From NCBI GenBank assembly GCA_024734555.1, contig JANPWX010000098.1, positions 124,001-188,000 of the forward strand: 64,000 nt of DNA. Direction: 5' to 3'. A program made the position numbers and the translations under genes. The DNA is from Trochalopteron elliotii. Its lineage: Eukaryota > Chordata > Aves > Passeriformes > Leiothrichidae. Within the stretch, counting starts at the first letter, position 1; the number at the start of each line of letters is the position of its first letter. Below the pieces are notes generated by a model, which was given only the letters and a program-made list of their open reading frames with translations, had not been told where the DNA came from and did no database searches. This document shows, piece by piece, positions 48,601 to 61,713 of this stretch.

Positions 48601-51600
48601 TCAATATCAGAAGAGCTGAGAAATGTGAAGAATTTTTATTTCTGTACAGATTCCTTTATGAGAATATCAAAGCATTTGAAAGATGGGTAATTAGTGTTTC
48701 CATTGCAAACAAATTAATATGAAAAATCACAAAAATAAGAGCTAGAATTTAAAAGTTATTTTTTGTATGTAAAGATAGATACAACCAGGTGAAAGATGCT
48801 GATTTTATGGGAGTGTGCCTAAGATTTTGGGTTCTTATTCATTTGGGTATTCACTGATTTCATTTGGAGGTAATAAAAAACAATCTCAGTGGCAAGCTAA
48901 TGACCAGAATGTACTAACAGAACAATAACTCAGATATTTCAGATTTTTCTGGAATCAGATTACACTGCTGCACACCAAAATCAGGAGTCCAAGCTCTGGG
49001 AATGAACTGAATTTTTCTGAAGTTCTGTATTATTTGAGGTTGAAAGTAGCATTACAGATTGCTTAACTTTTAGTCCTTAGCTGAGGTGATAACAGCCAAG
49101 TGGTCTCCATAGGCTGCATCTGTGGAGCTTCCTTCAGATTATGTGGTCCATCCTCTGGAGAAGGCTGCTTTTCTCTGCTTGTGGTTTTACATTCACTTCA
49201 GACCATATAGCTCTCCATGAATTGCTCATACTTTCACACAGGAAAATACAGCATCATAATTTATGATACCTTATTGTAACGTGTAAAGTAATGGTATGTT
49301 TTGAGTCAATAGCAGAATAACAGAAGAGCTCAGAAAATGCTCATTGTCTTCTGTGATTTTTTTGTTATGTTACTCTGTCTTAAAATACTCCTGCATGGTT
49401 TGAATTCCCTACAATAATAGTAGTTACTTACTGAGAGTCTCAAAAGAGTGGAAGTTTGTCAGATCATATTAATCAACATCTGTCAGATTTATTTATCCTC
49501 CTCTTCTCTTTTCAACCTAGAGCTTGTTTCCCCCATCTTGTTTTTGTTTTCTTTCTTCTGTGAAAGTGTATCAGATTTTTCCTTCGAAAAAATGGGTCAA
49601 CAAATAATTTAAAATGAGAGTTTGACACAGTGCCCTTTACAGAAATGCTCTTTCAATGACTTTATAAATATAAATGCACCAGTAAAGATCTACTTTTGTG
49701 GTCAGAGGTAATATATCAAAGGTTGGCACTAACTGAAGACAAAATGAATCCCACTTTTTTATTCCATAGAAACTGAGTTAGTCTGTGTGCGTTAGAGTAA
49801 TTTGTTGCTCTTAAACAGAGATGGATCTAGCTAAATTTTCTGGTTATATTGAGGTATTTCAAAGTACTTTTTACTACATATGAACTGTGTGTGTGTATGC
49901 TGTATGTTGCCTTGGCTTTACAGATCAGATGTGTTCAATTTAGTGGATCCCAGGGGAATCTTGTCCTTATTTCTGTTACGTTAATGTTGGAAATTCATTT
50001 GTTGCACAATCTTACTGTAGTGCTTTTTCACTGGGAATCATGTAGACAAAATGAGCTATCTTGTGAGTCCTGCTTGCTTGTGTACTGAGCTGAGGTCTTG
50101 CTGATGTTGGTCTTTCTGCTCTCAGTGTGACTGAGGTGAGGACAGGAGTGCCAGACTTCAAGGCAGGCCAAAGTGGAAAAGATAAGGTTTAGTCCAACAA
50201 GCTGCCCAAGGACTTCTCCCCTGTCGGCGGAATAGTCTTCCAGTTTACTGTGGCTCAGTGAGAAGACTGTTGCTCATAGCACTAATTCCAAACCTTTTTG
50301 TCACTTTGATTTCGCACGATCATCAATCTGAAAGATAGTTTGTGTTAACTGGTTTTTATTCTGTTCTGCATTGCAGGACACTGCCCCCCCCAGCAGTTAC
50401 CAGCCCAGAAATAGACATCTGTGAAAATATTCATTGAAACTACTGAAACTTCTTGTACAGCAGAAATTGAGTTGAAGTAAATTTTTAATAACTACTGTTA
50501 TTAAATCCTTGATGAATATGTGTTTACTCATTTATGCAGACACATGGATACTTAGTGGTGGATATACTGTGGAAACTTTGAGAAGAAAGTAAGTATCTGT
50601 AGTAGCAATCTGAGAAATTTAAAAACATTGCCAATGGAATCTTTTGAAACATGCAAGAATGTTCAAATGAGAAAAGCAAGGACTGTGTGTGATGCCTGGT
50701 CTGCTCCTTCAGACATGCGTATTCATTTGCTTCAACACATTTTTATATCTACTTTTTCCAAGTGGTGCTCTGTTATTCAATTCTGTATGTCAGTAATGCC
50801 TGAGAGATGCAGTGGACAGTTCATTAGCCTCATTAGACAGGGCAGCTGCAGCCCGGGATAATAGTGAATGAATGACTCACACTGACAAAACAGAAGACAG
50901 GCAGCATTGCTTCACTGGCTTCATTACAGTCTTCTGTCACTTTTGGGGAGGTGCTGAAATTGATATTTGGTTGGAAATTGCTCTTGTTAGCAAAAGCAAC
51001 TATTTGCCTTTTCCTTCTCCACAAGTGTTCTGCTTTGTAATGGTCTAAAATCTGAGGGTGGCAGAGAGTCACGGATCATGTCCCAGGTGCCTATTAGTGA
51101 CAGCCACACAAGCCTCATTATAATACCTCCTGTTAGAATGCAAATCAATTTATAAACTAACAATTCCTCTCTGTAAATTCCCCATTGGCTCTATAATTAT
51201 CTTTGCTACTTAATTATTGATTATTAGTGTGCCAAATCCTGGCTTAATTTCAGTGAGGATTATAGCCACTAGCAAGATAAGGATATAATTTGGAGACATG
51301 AGTGTATGTTGAGTTTTAAATAGCAATCTTTGCTTGAATGGAACAAAAAGATATTTATGTTATTTCTCTCTGTGGTTGTATTTGCAGTAGTTGCTGACAT
51401 TGCTGCTGCATTCGCTTGCAACAATCAGATGAGAAAGGTGCAGGCTGTGGAAGTTATGGTTCAGTTTGTATGCAGCTTTGTGGTACTTCTGTGAGATCAA
51501 GATTAGATTTTACTCAAATGTCCTCCTCATAAAAATCTTATATATGAACCTTCCAAGATTTTTCCTAAATTTAAGAAACTGATTGTCTTCAGGCTGTACC

Positions 51601-53392
51601 TGAGAAACTATGGCACAGGTTGGCAGAATGATTTTTTTCTAACTTTAGGCAATAAATCAACAGAAGAGATGCAAGAATAATCCTTTTGTATTTCATTACC
51701 AAACCTGTGGTGTGTTTGTTTCTAGAAAACACTTGCAGCATCTTTGTTCTCTTGCATGAGTGTCTATTTCTATTTGCCAAAATCTGCCTATTGTATCACC
51801 AAGTATGTCAATCAAACCCAGGAGCTCTATGTCCATGATCCAAATAATACAAACATACATACTGAAGGTTTGCCTTGGCTTTTTTTGTGGAATTGGAGAT
51901 TGGTTCTTGGGAGTTTGGTCTGTCTGACAAAGGGACATGGTCTGGACTGATGTCAGAATGAGTAGTTATGGGGGACTTCTTTTTTCTTTTTCATCACAGT
52001 GAAGCCTAAGCACAAGATGTGATGATGACCAGGGGCTTGATGCTACCTGCTGTGCTAAATATTAAGCAGAAGATGTGATGAAGTTTTTGGAAAAGTTAGA
52101 TGCGTTTCTTGGTATTGGGCTGTTATTTACTGCTTTGCTTAATTTAAAAGAAATTATGCTAGTAGTTGTATAAAGTAGTACTGATCAAACAAAGAAGTAT
52201 CTTATTCTGTTCCTTTTGATGTCAATTATTTTTTATTTGACAAATAATGGTAATTTTGCAGTCCTTTTCTGAATAAAGCATTGTCTTCCTTACTTCAAAG
52301 TCTCAAACAAGCAACAACTTGGTGTCAAAGATTGCACTCAGAAAAAAAATCCACACTGCAAATTGGTTTTACTCTTAGAGTGCTGACGGAGAGCACTAGC
52401 TCCACTGGCCCAGGCTTGCACTTGTTGCTGTGGGTCCATGGCAAGGATGCAGCTGCTTCACGTGGATCTCTGTCAGGGGAGCTGCTGTGGTGCTCAAAAG
52501 CTGACAGTGAAGCAGAAACACCTGTGCTGCAGCTGTGCAAGGAGAGAAGGACATGTGTGGGTGTTAATACCATGGTTGGTGTTTGTGTCTGACACCAGAA
52601 AGAACATACAGAAACCTGACAGGCTGCTTGACTGCCCTAAGGGGGTACCCCTTGTCTCTCTCCACCTCCACTGAAGTCATCCTTCAATACTTTTGTCATC
52701 TTGTCCCTCCAGGTGACTTTGTTCAGCTTTCTCCTCGCTGACGAATTGATGATCTGTGTCCAGCACTACCTCATCTAGATCTCTTCAGTCCTGCAGTCCA
52801 GCCTATCTCTTAAGTCTATCTCTTGAGCTTGTTTTGTGGACTTCATGGTAACTCTAGCCAAAAGTCTAGAATAACTCTAGAATAGATAAAGAAAATACAA
52901 GCAGTTTTCCATATTCCCCTGCTTGTTGCCTTTGTATCTTTCCTCTTCTTTATGTGTGTTAACATCTATGCATAGTGACTATAAATCCGTGTTCTACCTA
53001 CATATAACTTAACATTTCACTTAGTTCTTTTTTTGATCTTTACCGTGCTGTGTGTGGATTTCACCCCCAACGTTCTTCCACTAGAAAACTTACTGTATTT
53101 TATTTCAAGATGCCTCTGTTTTCTAGGGGAAAGTACTTTTTCATGACAGCTTTAGTTGTGCTGCTCTAAGTGGATCAGGTTGATGAATATAGGTTACATT
53201 CTTCTCATTTCTCATATCATGTCTTTTTACCCTTTCTGTATTTAGTGCATCCATCAATGCAAGGATAATGATTTTCTGAATGTTCAAAGCGTGCCTAGCA
53301 CATAAATTTCAATTCAAGATGATGTCTTTAGAACAAAGATGCTGATTAGGTCACACAGTGCTAAGTATTAGCACCTATTGGATGAGCTTTGA
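42641..53392. other. Intergenic, no gene recognised
   Basis: About 10.7 kb of mostly AT-rich DNA. T tracts occur at 42760-42772 and 42859-42870, and a small tandem repeat (tagaaatt, about 3 copies) at 45740-45763. Open frames such as 47535-47843 (minus strand, 102 codons) and 52281-52592 (plus strand, 103 codons) lie in locally GC-richer patches. They lack recognisable domains, plausible splice context or a promoter. I see nothing that supports a gene. Confidence 0.7.
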
Positions 53393-53414
53393 AATATATA
53401 TATATATATATATA
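53393..53414. repeat. (TA)n microsatellite
   Basis: Eleven consecutive AT dinucleotides flanked by unique sequence. A likely polymorphic marker. Confidence 0.97.
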
Positions 53415-56400
53415 GTTGCAAATGAAAGAAATCTCTTTGATGGATGACAGCTCCCCTAGGTCAGCAATATCTCAGATTGTAAAGGTTTTCCAAGAGACAT
53501 AGAGATTTTCACTTTTTTTTTCTTTTTTTGACATGCAGTCTTTTTTACTGTGTATATTTCATTGTGTGAACTGTTTGTGAAACTACTGGCCACTAATATA
53601 CTGTTTTCTTACTTTGACTAGTGCATCTGATCCTGCTTATTAACCACCCCTGTGCTGCTGGTTTGTGGTATCACATCCCCAGTACAGCTAAGTCTAGGTA
53701 TTTAATTATCTTTTCAATTTCTGTCTTGGGACTTCTAACGTTATTGTAGCATGCTCAGGAGTTTTGTTCCTGTCAGCAGAAGAAGAATTAGAGCTCAAAA
53801 TTTTCTGATATATATTAGTAAAATCACAGTATATAGACAGATAGAAGAAACAAAGTAGCCATATCTTGCATGGATCTGGGTAGAATAGGATTCAGACACG
53901 ATAGTGTGTAATAATTTTGTATCTTGAAACAGTGGGATTTGGTAATAATCGAAGATGTTATGGGATTTGGTTTATGATAATTCTGCTCATTTTCCCACAC
54001 TGTCCTTCATCACTGGTGCATCTTATAAATATCAAATACTTCCTTTCCACCTAATACCTGCTGGTCAAATTTTATCTAGCTCTTGCAAGGTAACTAGAAG
54101 GTATTCAAAAAAATAAAGCAAGCTGAATTTATGGGAGAACTTGCTCTTATAAAAATAATACCAGACCTTTTTGCAAACATGTTTTCTTTTTTATGCATCC
54201 ACAGGATTCTGCAAACTTGGTTTTATTTCCAAGCTGCTTTTGAATGAGAAGTGAACCTTAGTTCTCTTTATTATAGGAGATTTTTCTAGATCTGATATAA
54301 CTGAATGCTGAAATTAGTAAGATATCCATGATATCCACCTGCCTAGTAGAGAATTGAAAAAAACAAAAGGTTTATGTTGCTACTAATTTCCCAAAAGAGT
54401 AGCTGTGCCATTTAAAGGAAACACTGGCTAAAGAAGAAATCCTAGGATATTCTCTACATTTTCTTTATGTGATGGGCTGTAATGTTTAAGATGACACAAG
54501 AAATTATCAAGGACAGAAGAATACATTATTCTTAGAGTGAAAGGCAGTTAATCATTGAGTATATTGAAATCACTGCTTCATTTCCTTTCTCTGCCTAGAA
54601 AGTAATGTTTCTTTTCTCTCAACAGTGATGGCCCACTGGTGATGCTTGTTTTCCTCCATCCGAGCCAGATGTTTCTTACTAAAGATCTTATCTCTTCCTG
54701 GCTCTCTGTCCAGTCAAGTGTACAACTGTGCAGGCAATTCTACAAAAATCAATCTGATAGTAGAGACTGAAACTGGGTAAAAAAAACATACTGATAATGC
54801 AGGAAACACTAGTTGTAAATGAAACAAAACAACATTGTCTGGAGTTTGGAACAACATTTAAATGGTACCTCAAGCTAACAGAGCTGTGAAGACATACCAT
54901 CTTGTTGACTAATGGTCTGCAAAGGTTTTTTTTTTCAGTCTGCCTGGGCTATTCTGAAACAATCAATGCAATGTTGCTCTTCTCCAGATGTCCCTATTCA
55001 TCTGCAAAACTTTTAGCACAGATTGTTCTCTTATTTGTAAACAAATTATTCAACAATCCCAGTGTATCACGAGAATGACAGACAAACAGATGTGATGTGC
55101 TATCAGAAGTGGCTAATTTGAGATTCGATAATTCTTCTGTGCATAGTGCCAATTAGCTTTAAAGAGTAGAGGAATGCCTGGCAGAAAAATGCTTCATTTT
55201 ACAACCATCTGGTTTGTTATTGAGCCTTGAGAATCTTGTACATATTGATGATAAAATAGAACCAGCAATTTTAATATCTTTTCTTTCTTATTCTTCCCAG
55301 TCAATGTAATTTTAAAGACCTTAAGTGATTTATGTTGGGCTTTCCAATCTTACTGCAAATTTTCCTCAAAGTTACCTTGTTAAGAAAAAAAATTGGAAAA
55401 GAAAGGAGTAACAAAGCCTGACATCCTTCACCACTTGCTATTCCCTATAAATTGTCATTTTCTTTCAGAAAAAACAAAGCTAAAACCTGTATTTGTTTCA
55501 TTGTCTATTCTTAGGCATTCCTTACTGTCTGTAAAAAATGTTACAGCTAGACAAGGCCTCTCCCTAGAAGATAGCAAAAGGTTAGATTTAATACGTATTT
55601 GAGTTTGTGTTTCTGAAGAAGATTGTATTTCTGCATTTTACTTTTAAACTTCCCCCTTTCTCTGATTCCACAGACATTTAAAGTTATGTGCTTGACATCT
55701 TATTTATTTGCTTCCATCCTAACTAAATAATACATGCACATGCAATCTAATAGCTTAAAATATATTATCCTCCATTTTAATAATCTTTAGCCCTGTTACA
55801 CATAGATCTTGCTTTGAGCAGGGAAAAGCTAGGCTACCTAGTTTAATTGTTAAAGTCCATGAATGAGACCGGAGAAGGAAGAATCTGGGAACTCTAGTTT
55901 TCTATGCTTTCAATGTATTACACTTTGCATTAAAAACTCATCTGGAAGCGGGTTTCACACCATTTTGTCTCTCTGGCTATTTTCTGTTGTATTCTTGGCT
56001 GCATGTCTCAGTGGAATACCCTGGGATTTAGGAAAGTTCTTAAAGGTGGTGTGGGGAGAGTGGTATTTCATGCAAAAGTGAGCAGCATTTTCAGTGAAAG
56101 TGGCTAAACAACCTTGCTTCCATTTCCTACCAGTTTTTAGTTGCTAAGTCCAGTAGCTTCTGGATCTGTGCTGTCCAGCTCATGACTCTAACTGAGAACC
56201 AGATATTTCACCACCTCACTTTTCAGCTGTGTCATTTGCTTGTTTGCACAGGAGTCTTATGTGATACGCAGTGCCAAATCCGTGTGATACGCTCAAGTTT
56301 TCTGGCTCCTGAAGCCTTGGATTTGAAGTCCTCCATTTATAATACGAATTCCAGAGTCCTGTGTTAGCAGCTTGTAAAGCCTCTCTAGATTAGTTTCTAT

Positions 56401-59400
56401 CTAAAAGCAAAATGCATTAAGGACATTTAGGCTGTGTTTAGTAATGTTTAACTTGAGATGTTCAGGAACCAGAGATAGACCCTGAGAAAATGCCTGGTGT
56501 GGCTTTTGTTGATGAGGAAGAAGTAGGCATTAAGCTTTTTGCTGTCGTTTATTGGCAGCCACATAAGTAACTCCAGGATTCAGCAGCTGTTAATTAAGAG
56601 CAGCTGTTTTGGACATGTAAACATCAGGCTTAGGCTTCATGCCCCTTGCTCAGATACTTAAATCTCTTTGTTGATATAGCTCTCAACTGTGTTGTTCTAC
56701 CAAGAGTGAAAAGGAAACAATCAGTCTTCATGTACACCCAGTTTTGTTTCATTTAACTTACAAAGGTGTAAATGAGCAACTGAGGCTGATGAAGCTGCAA
56801 ATCTAGTTCCCTAGTTGAAATAAACTGATGTAACTTTGTTGAAGTTTTTTTCATCACATTATGTTGGATAAACTTTTATTTTAGCATTACAAACCAGTGT
56901 CTCACAATTATTCCTTGAGAAAGCAATGGAAACAGTGCAATAATGAAGATTAAGAAAATGCAACCTTAGGATGCAAAAATGGGCACAAAATAAGTATTTG
57001 ATTCTCTTTTCAGCTAGGATTCATCTTATTTCTAATACATACTTTTTGTCAATTGCCAGAAATACATAAAGCCTCTGGCTGAATTTTTAACCTTTTTTTT
57101 TGTACTTAATCAAGGAGTTAAAAACAAAGCAAGGTTGATCCAGTGAGACCAAGGTAACTCAAGCATAACAGAGGAGTAAGAAGAGATACACTATTACAAA
57201 TTCCTTGCCTATGAATCAACCCGGACATCAGTTCATGGGTGCACCCAGCTTTGATTCAGGCTGTTTATTCTCTCAAAAATTCAAAACCAATCCTATGCAT
57301 CTTGCTGCCTGTTAAATTTTGTTTTAACAGTCCTTTAGACAATGATTGAATAATGAGGGAGGGATGTGGATCTTTTCCAAAGACTTGGGGGTTTTTTTGC
57401 CTTTATGGGACTTTGGAGATTTTCTGAGAATTTGTTGGAAGAAGAGTTCACCATGATCCATTCTGCTGAATTTGACTTAGGAGATTTCTTCACCAGAAGG
57501 GATTTTTTCTGAATGGAATTTTTGCAACCTCCAAAACCCACCAGTAATTTCTCTAGACACTACACTGCCTATGGCTTTTATTTTCTGCATATTTTTTCTT
57601 GACATTTAAATTACTGAGAAATAAAATTTTAAAACGTTAGCTCTTTAGGCAGCAAATAGGAGAGAAAGGAAAAGTTACAGTCTCTGGTGACCATGTTTTG
57701 CTTATTGCATGTTTATTATTCATAGAAAGAACACCTATCCCTTTGCTCTAAGTACCCTTTACATTATTTTCAATGCAGTCATCAAAACATCAATCACCAT
57801 TCCCATCTAATCTCTAGAAAAATGCAGGACAGTGAAAGAAAGAAACACTTGTTATCATGTTCATGATTCACTTCTTTTGTAGTTCTTCATTTTTCAAACT
57901 TTTGGGGAGAGGGAAAGAGGCTTCTGCACTATTTCTTGGACTACTACACAGATGATGGAAATAAAACCTTTGCAGAGGTGGACTCACAGCCATGGCATGC
58001 TGTGTGGTCATTTGGACTGCATGGGCAGGAGCAAACTGTGAGCAGTTGGCAGCAGTCCCAGGGGAGTGAGAATACAAATAATGTACTCTGAGCAGCAGAA
58101 CGAACATTGTTTTCCCAGGTTGCCACCCTGGACAAAGAGAGAAAGCTGGTACAGATTTACAGTGGTCCACTGTGTGTTCAGGCTTGCCAGGTTTAATTTA
58201 GCCACCCCTAGAGGTTTGTCATGTTGAAATTATATCATCTGGTGGTATAATCCTGTGGCAGTGTTATGCATTCTTCTTGTTTGATAAGGATGCAACTGCT
58301 CCCTGGTGCCAGTAATTTCTGTGGTAGGGAGCCTGTGATAGGAAGCCTGCATTGATGTGTAGGTTTGATGGTATTTCACCTCCTAGGAAGATTATCCCCA
58401 CAAGGTGGATACAAGGGTTGGAGTCTGTCTTGTGTGTCATACCACTCATGCTGCTAATAGTTGTGCTTTGGAGGTTACTCTAAGCACTGAATGTGCCTGG
58501 AATTCCTCCTTTGCAGAAGAAGTCAGTCTCAAGGACACATCAACATCGAAGCACTTGACTCAGGCATTGTTTTTGGCCTGGGAGTGGCTTTAAACACTGG
58601 ATGGAGCCACAGAACGCCCATCATTGTTCTTCTAAGTCATTACACTATTGACATCTTGGTGGTTGTATATTAATCAACTTATGGATTATATTTGATCTCT
58701 AACTGAGCCCATAGCCTTCTGATTTAAAAGGTGATATGCGGATAGATACAGTCTGGATCCAGATTTCTGTTTCACATTTATAACTCTTGTTAACCTGAAT
58801 GGGAGAAAAAGGTGTGTTCCTATTTGTCATGTTATAAGACCCTCAGCTTGTTGCTTGAAGAGTGGTCCTAAATCTAGCATTTAATTTCCTCACTAGCTAG
58901 ACAGTATATACTTTCAGTGTGTAAAAAGATTTTCATATTAACCACCTTAGTGTTAGAAACCCCTGTTATTTCTGTTTGGCCGGTAGAGAGAAAGACACGA
59001 TTGGAGTTACTTCTTGTAGTCTGGGACAAAAGGAAATCACAACTGCGTTGCAGGCGCAGCACTCTGTAAAGAAATTCAGCTGCTTTTTTTTTAATGAATA
59101 GTTGTATTGCACTAAGAGCCATTGGTTAACCCTTTTGGTTTTCAGATACTTTGCTGTAAATTTTAGCTTACTGTGATTTCTTTTTTATCCTTTCTTTACA
59201 TAGCGTTGGTATAATAAATAGCAAGCTCTAATTTGAAGTACTCACATGCTCTCACAAATGGGGTGATCAAAACTTCCTAATTAAATCTTAATATTTATTT
59301 TACTATAAGTCCCTCTTTGCTAAATAATTCAGCTCAGATTGGTTCCTTCTTTTGCTATGCAAACTTCTTAGAATTCTTCCAACAAGACAGGTTGGTAAAT

Positions 59401-59663
59401 AGAAGGCTGGGCTTCTAATTTCTGTTCTATGTCTCTTCTCTTTTATATTTTTTTTATGTTATGTGCAGACAGTACATTTGGTAATGTACTCTGTTTCCCA
59501 TGAGGAAAATCAATATGCTATTATTTCAGATTGTCTTCAAATTGTCATGAAAGAAATTAATCCCTAAGCCTCAACACTAACCTCTCAGCTATGTTTTCTC
59601 TTCAACCTGTTCCATTTACTGCAGACCTTACTATTGCTAGCAGTGTGTCACCTTTTTCTCTTA

Positions 59664-59708
59664 AAACTCTCTCTGTGTAAACTCTCTCTGCGTAAACTCT
59701 TTCTGCTC
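59664..59708. repeat. 15-bp tandem repeat, three copies
   Basis: Units aaactctctctgtgt, aaactctctctgcgt and aaactctttctgctc follow head to tail. The first two differ by one base and the third is more diverged. Confidence 0.9.
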
Positions 59709-60162
59709 TGTTTCTTCATGGAATCTGTTATTTACAGGTAGACTTCAGCCATTCAAACTTCTGTTCACCAATGGAATTGGTCAGAAGCATAGGTCTTGTT
59801 CAAAATTTCTTGCTGTTTTTCTGATAGAAGGATGTGAGGAAGAGGTCTGAACTGGAGAACGTGGGGTCTGGCTCAACAGAACTGGCTTTTATAAACTACC
59901 TCTTGCTCATCCCTCAAGCAATGATAACTGCAGTCATCAATACTTGATTTCGTGCCTGTTAGAGAACATGGTGTAGGCATTTCCACTCCTGTATTTCAAC
60001 TCTGATATTTTATATGAGGAGGGATTTACTCAGTGCATATCTGTCAGCCTGTTTATGTGAGAAAATCCAGGCAAATAAACCTAATTAGTTTTCTACATGG
60101 ATTAGTTAAGCAGTGTTGAATGCCTATATAGATGCTCCAAGTCAGAACAGAAATGATTCCAA

Positions 60163-60194
60163 TGCTAGTCACTTAATTTTGCTAGTCACTTAAT
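60163..60194. repeat. 17-bp-period duplication, two copies
   Basis: tgctagtcacttaat occurs twice with a 17-base period (60163 and 60180), probably a recent slippage duplication. Confidence 0.85.
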
Positions 60195-61685
60195 ATTGAA
60201 AATAATAGCACTAAAATTTAATTAAGGCCTTTTTATCCTGAATTAGTCTTTAGTGTGGTATATAAAAAACATTAAGAAGGAACACCTTTAGATAATTTGG
60301 ATTAATTTTTCTAAGTGACTTCATGTTGATAAGTCCTTATTTGCAAAATTCCATCAAGAAAACAGATCTTAATGACTAAGTTTGTTTAATCACTCTCAGG
60401 TTGTAACAATACTTTTTCTGACATGAAATTTGTTTTCTGGATTCCCCAAACCGAACTATCTGCAACCACTGCTGGAGCAAGGTTCTCCTGTGATATTATG
60501 TTGTCACACAAAGATAAAAAGACAATGCCTGCTGAAATCCAACCCTTGGATGTACCAGGTGAGGTTAGAGGTAAGAAATACTTGTATTTAACAACAAGTG
60601 AAATAGTTGTCCTTTTTGTTTGAATTATTTTTTCTCATTCTTCATCTAATGCTACAGAATTTATTGCAGTTAATTTTGGAGTAATTTTAGCCCTGTATGT
60701 TTGGAAGTAACTGTAAGTTCCTACTCTAATGTAACAAAAGAGTGTTATCATTTATCTGTGATTAGTTTAGATGCTGATTATTTTTGCTGGGCTTTTGTTA
60801 ATCAATATCCTGCTGTAGTTAATGATCAAAGACAAAACACACGATTTTGCACCAACACTATGTGAAAACTAGACTGGACTGTATTTTCCCTGGAGTATTT
60901 CAATCCCAATAGGCAAAACCTATTTTAGCAGCTATACATATCTTGTCTTAGATGCAGCGACCTTTTGTAGTAGCTGCTGTGAAGGCAGAAGCCAGGCTCA
61001 ATGTGACCTTTTATGATTTTAAGACTGGTAAAGAATCCAAGACAAATCTATGACAATTATACCTGGGTGGTAACCATTTGAAAGGGATTTTGTAGTAATT
61101 TGTGAAAAAAAATCCCTTATTGTTCAGGGGTAAAATAGTTAACTATCATACAGGAATAGGATGAAACAAAGTGGTTTGCAGAGGTTAACAGATACTACAT
61201 GCCTTTAGCTGCTATTTTAGCATGGGCAGAAGTAGGCAGAATGGCAGGAAAATATTAAATCCATATAGTTTAGGACTTATTAAAAAAATAAGCTTGAAGA
61301 TTGAAAATGCAATTTGAACAAAAACAGTATCGAAAAAGGAAATGTAAACACTTATCCTATTAATAAAAGTCAGAAAAAACCTGGGAAAATTCTGTGCTTC
61401 AAACCTGTTTTCTCAAAAAGCTGCAAGATGTAAAGCAAGTTTTAAAATTTTGTGAAGTAGAAAAATAATACTTTTAGGTATTCTGAAAAGGTAAGAATCA
61501 AAGGTCTGAATTCTAGCTTCTCAGGAATATCACCACAAATTTACTGTTTTAAGTTATTCTAGGACACTGGTCCCAGATACATAGTGTGGGAATAGCCAGA
61601 ATGTTGTATCTTCTGCCACCATGCATACACCTCCATCACGGCTGAATATTTACAACAGAAGACTTTCCAAGAAAAATACGATGCT

Positions 61686-61713
61686 TGAACTGCAGAACTG
61701 CTGAACTGCAGAA
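61686..61713. repeat. 12-bp direct repeat, 16-base period
   Basis: tgaactgcagaa at 61686-61697 recurs at 61702-61713 with ctgc between. Each copy contains the palindrome ctgcag. Confidence 0.8.
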
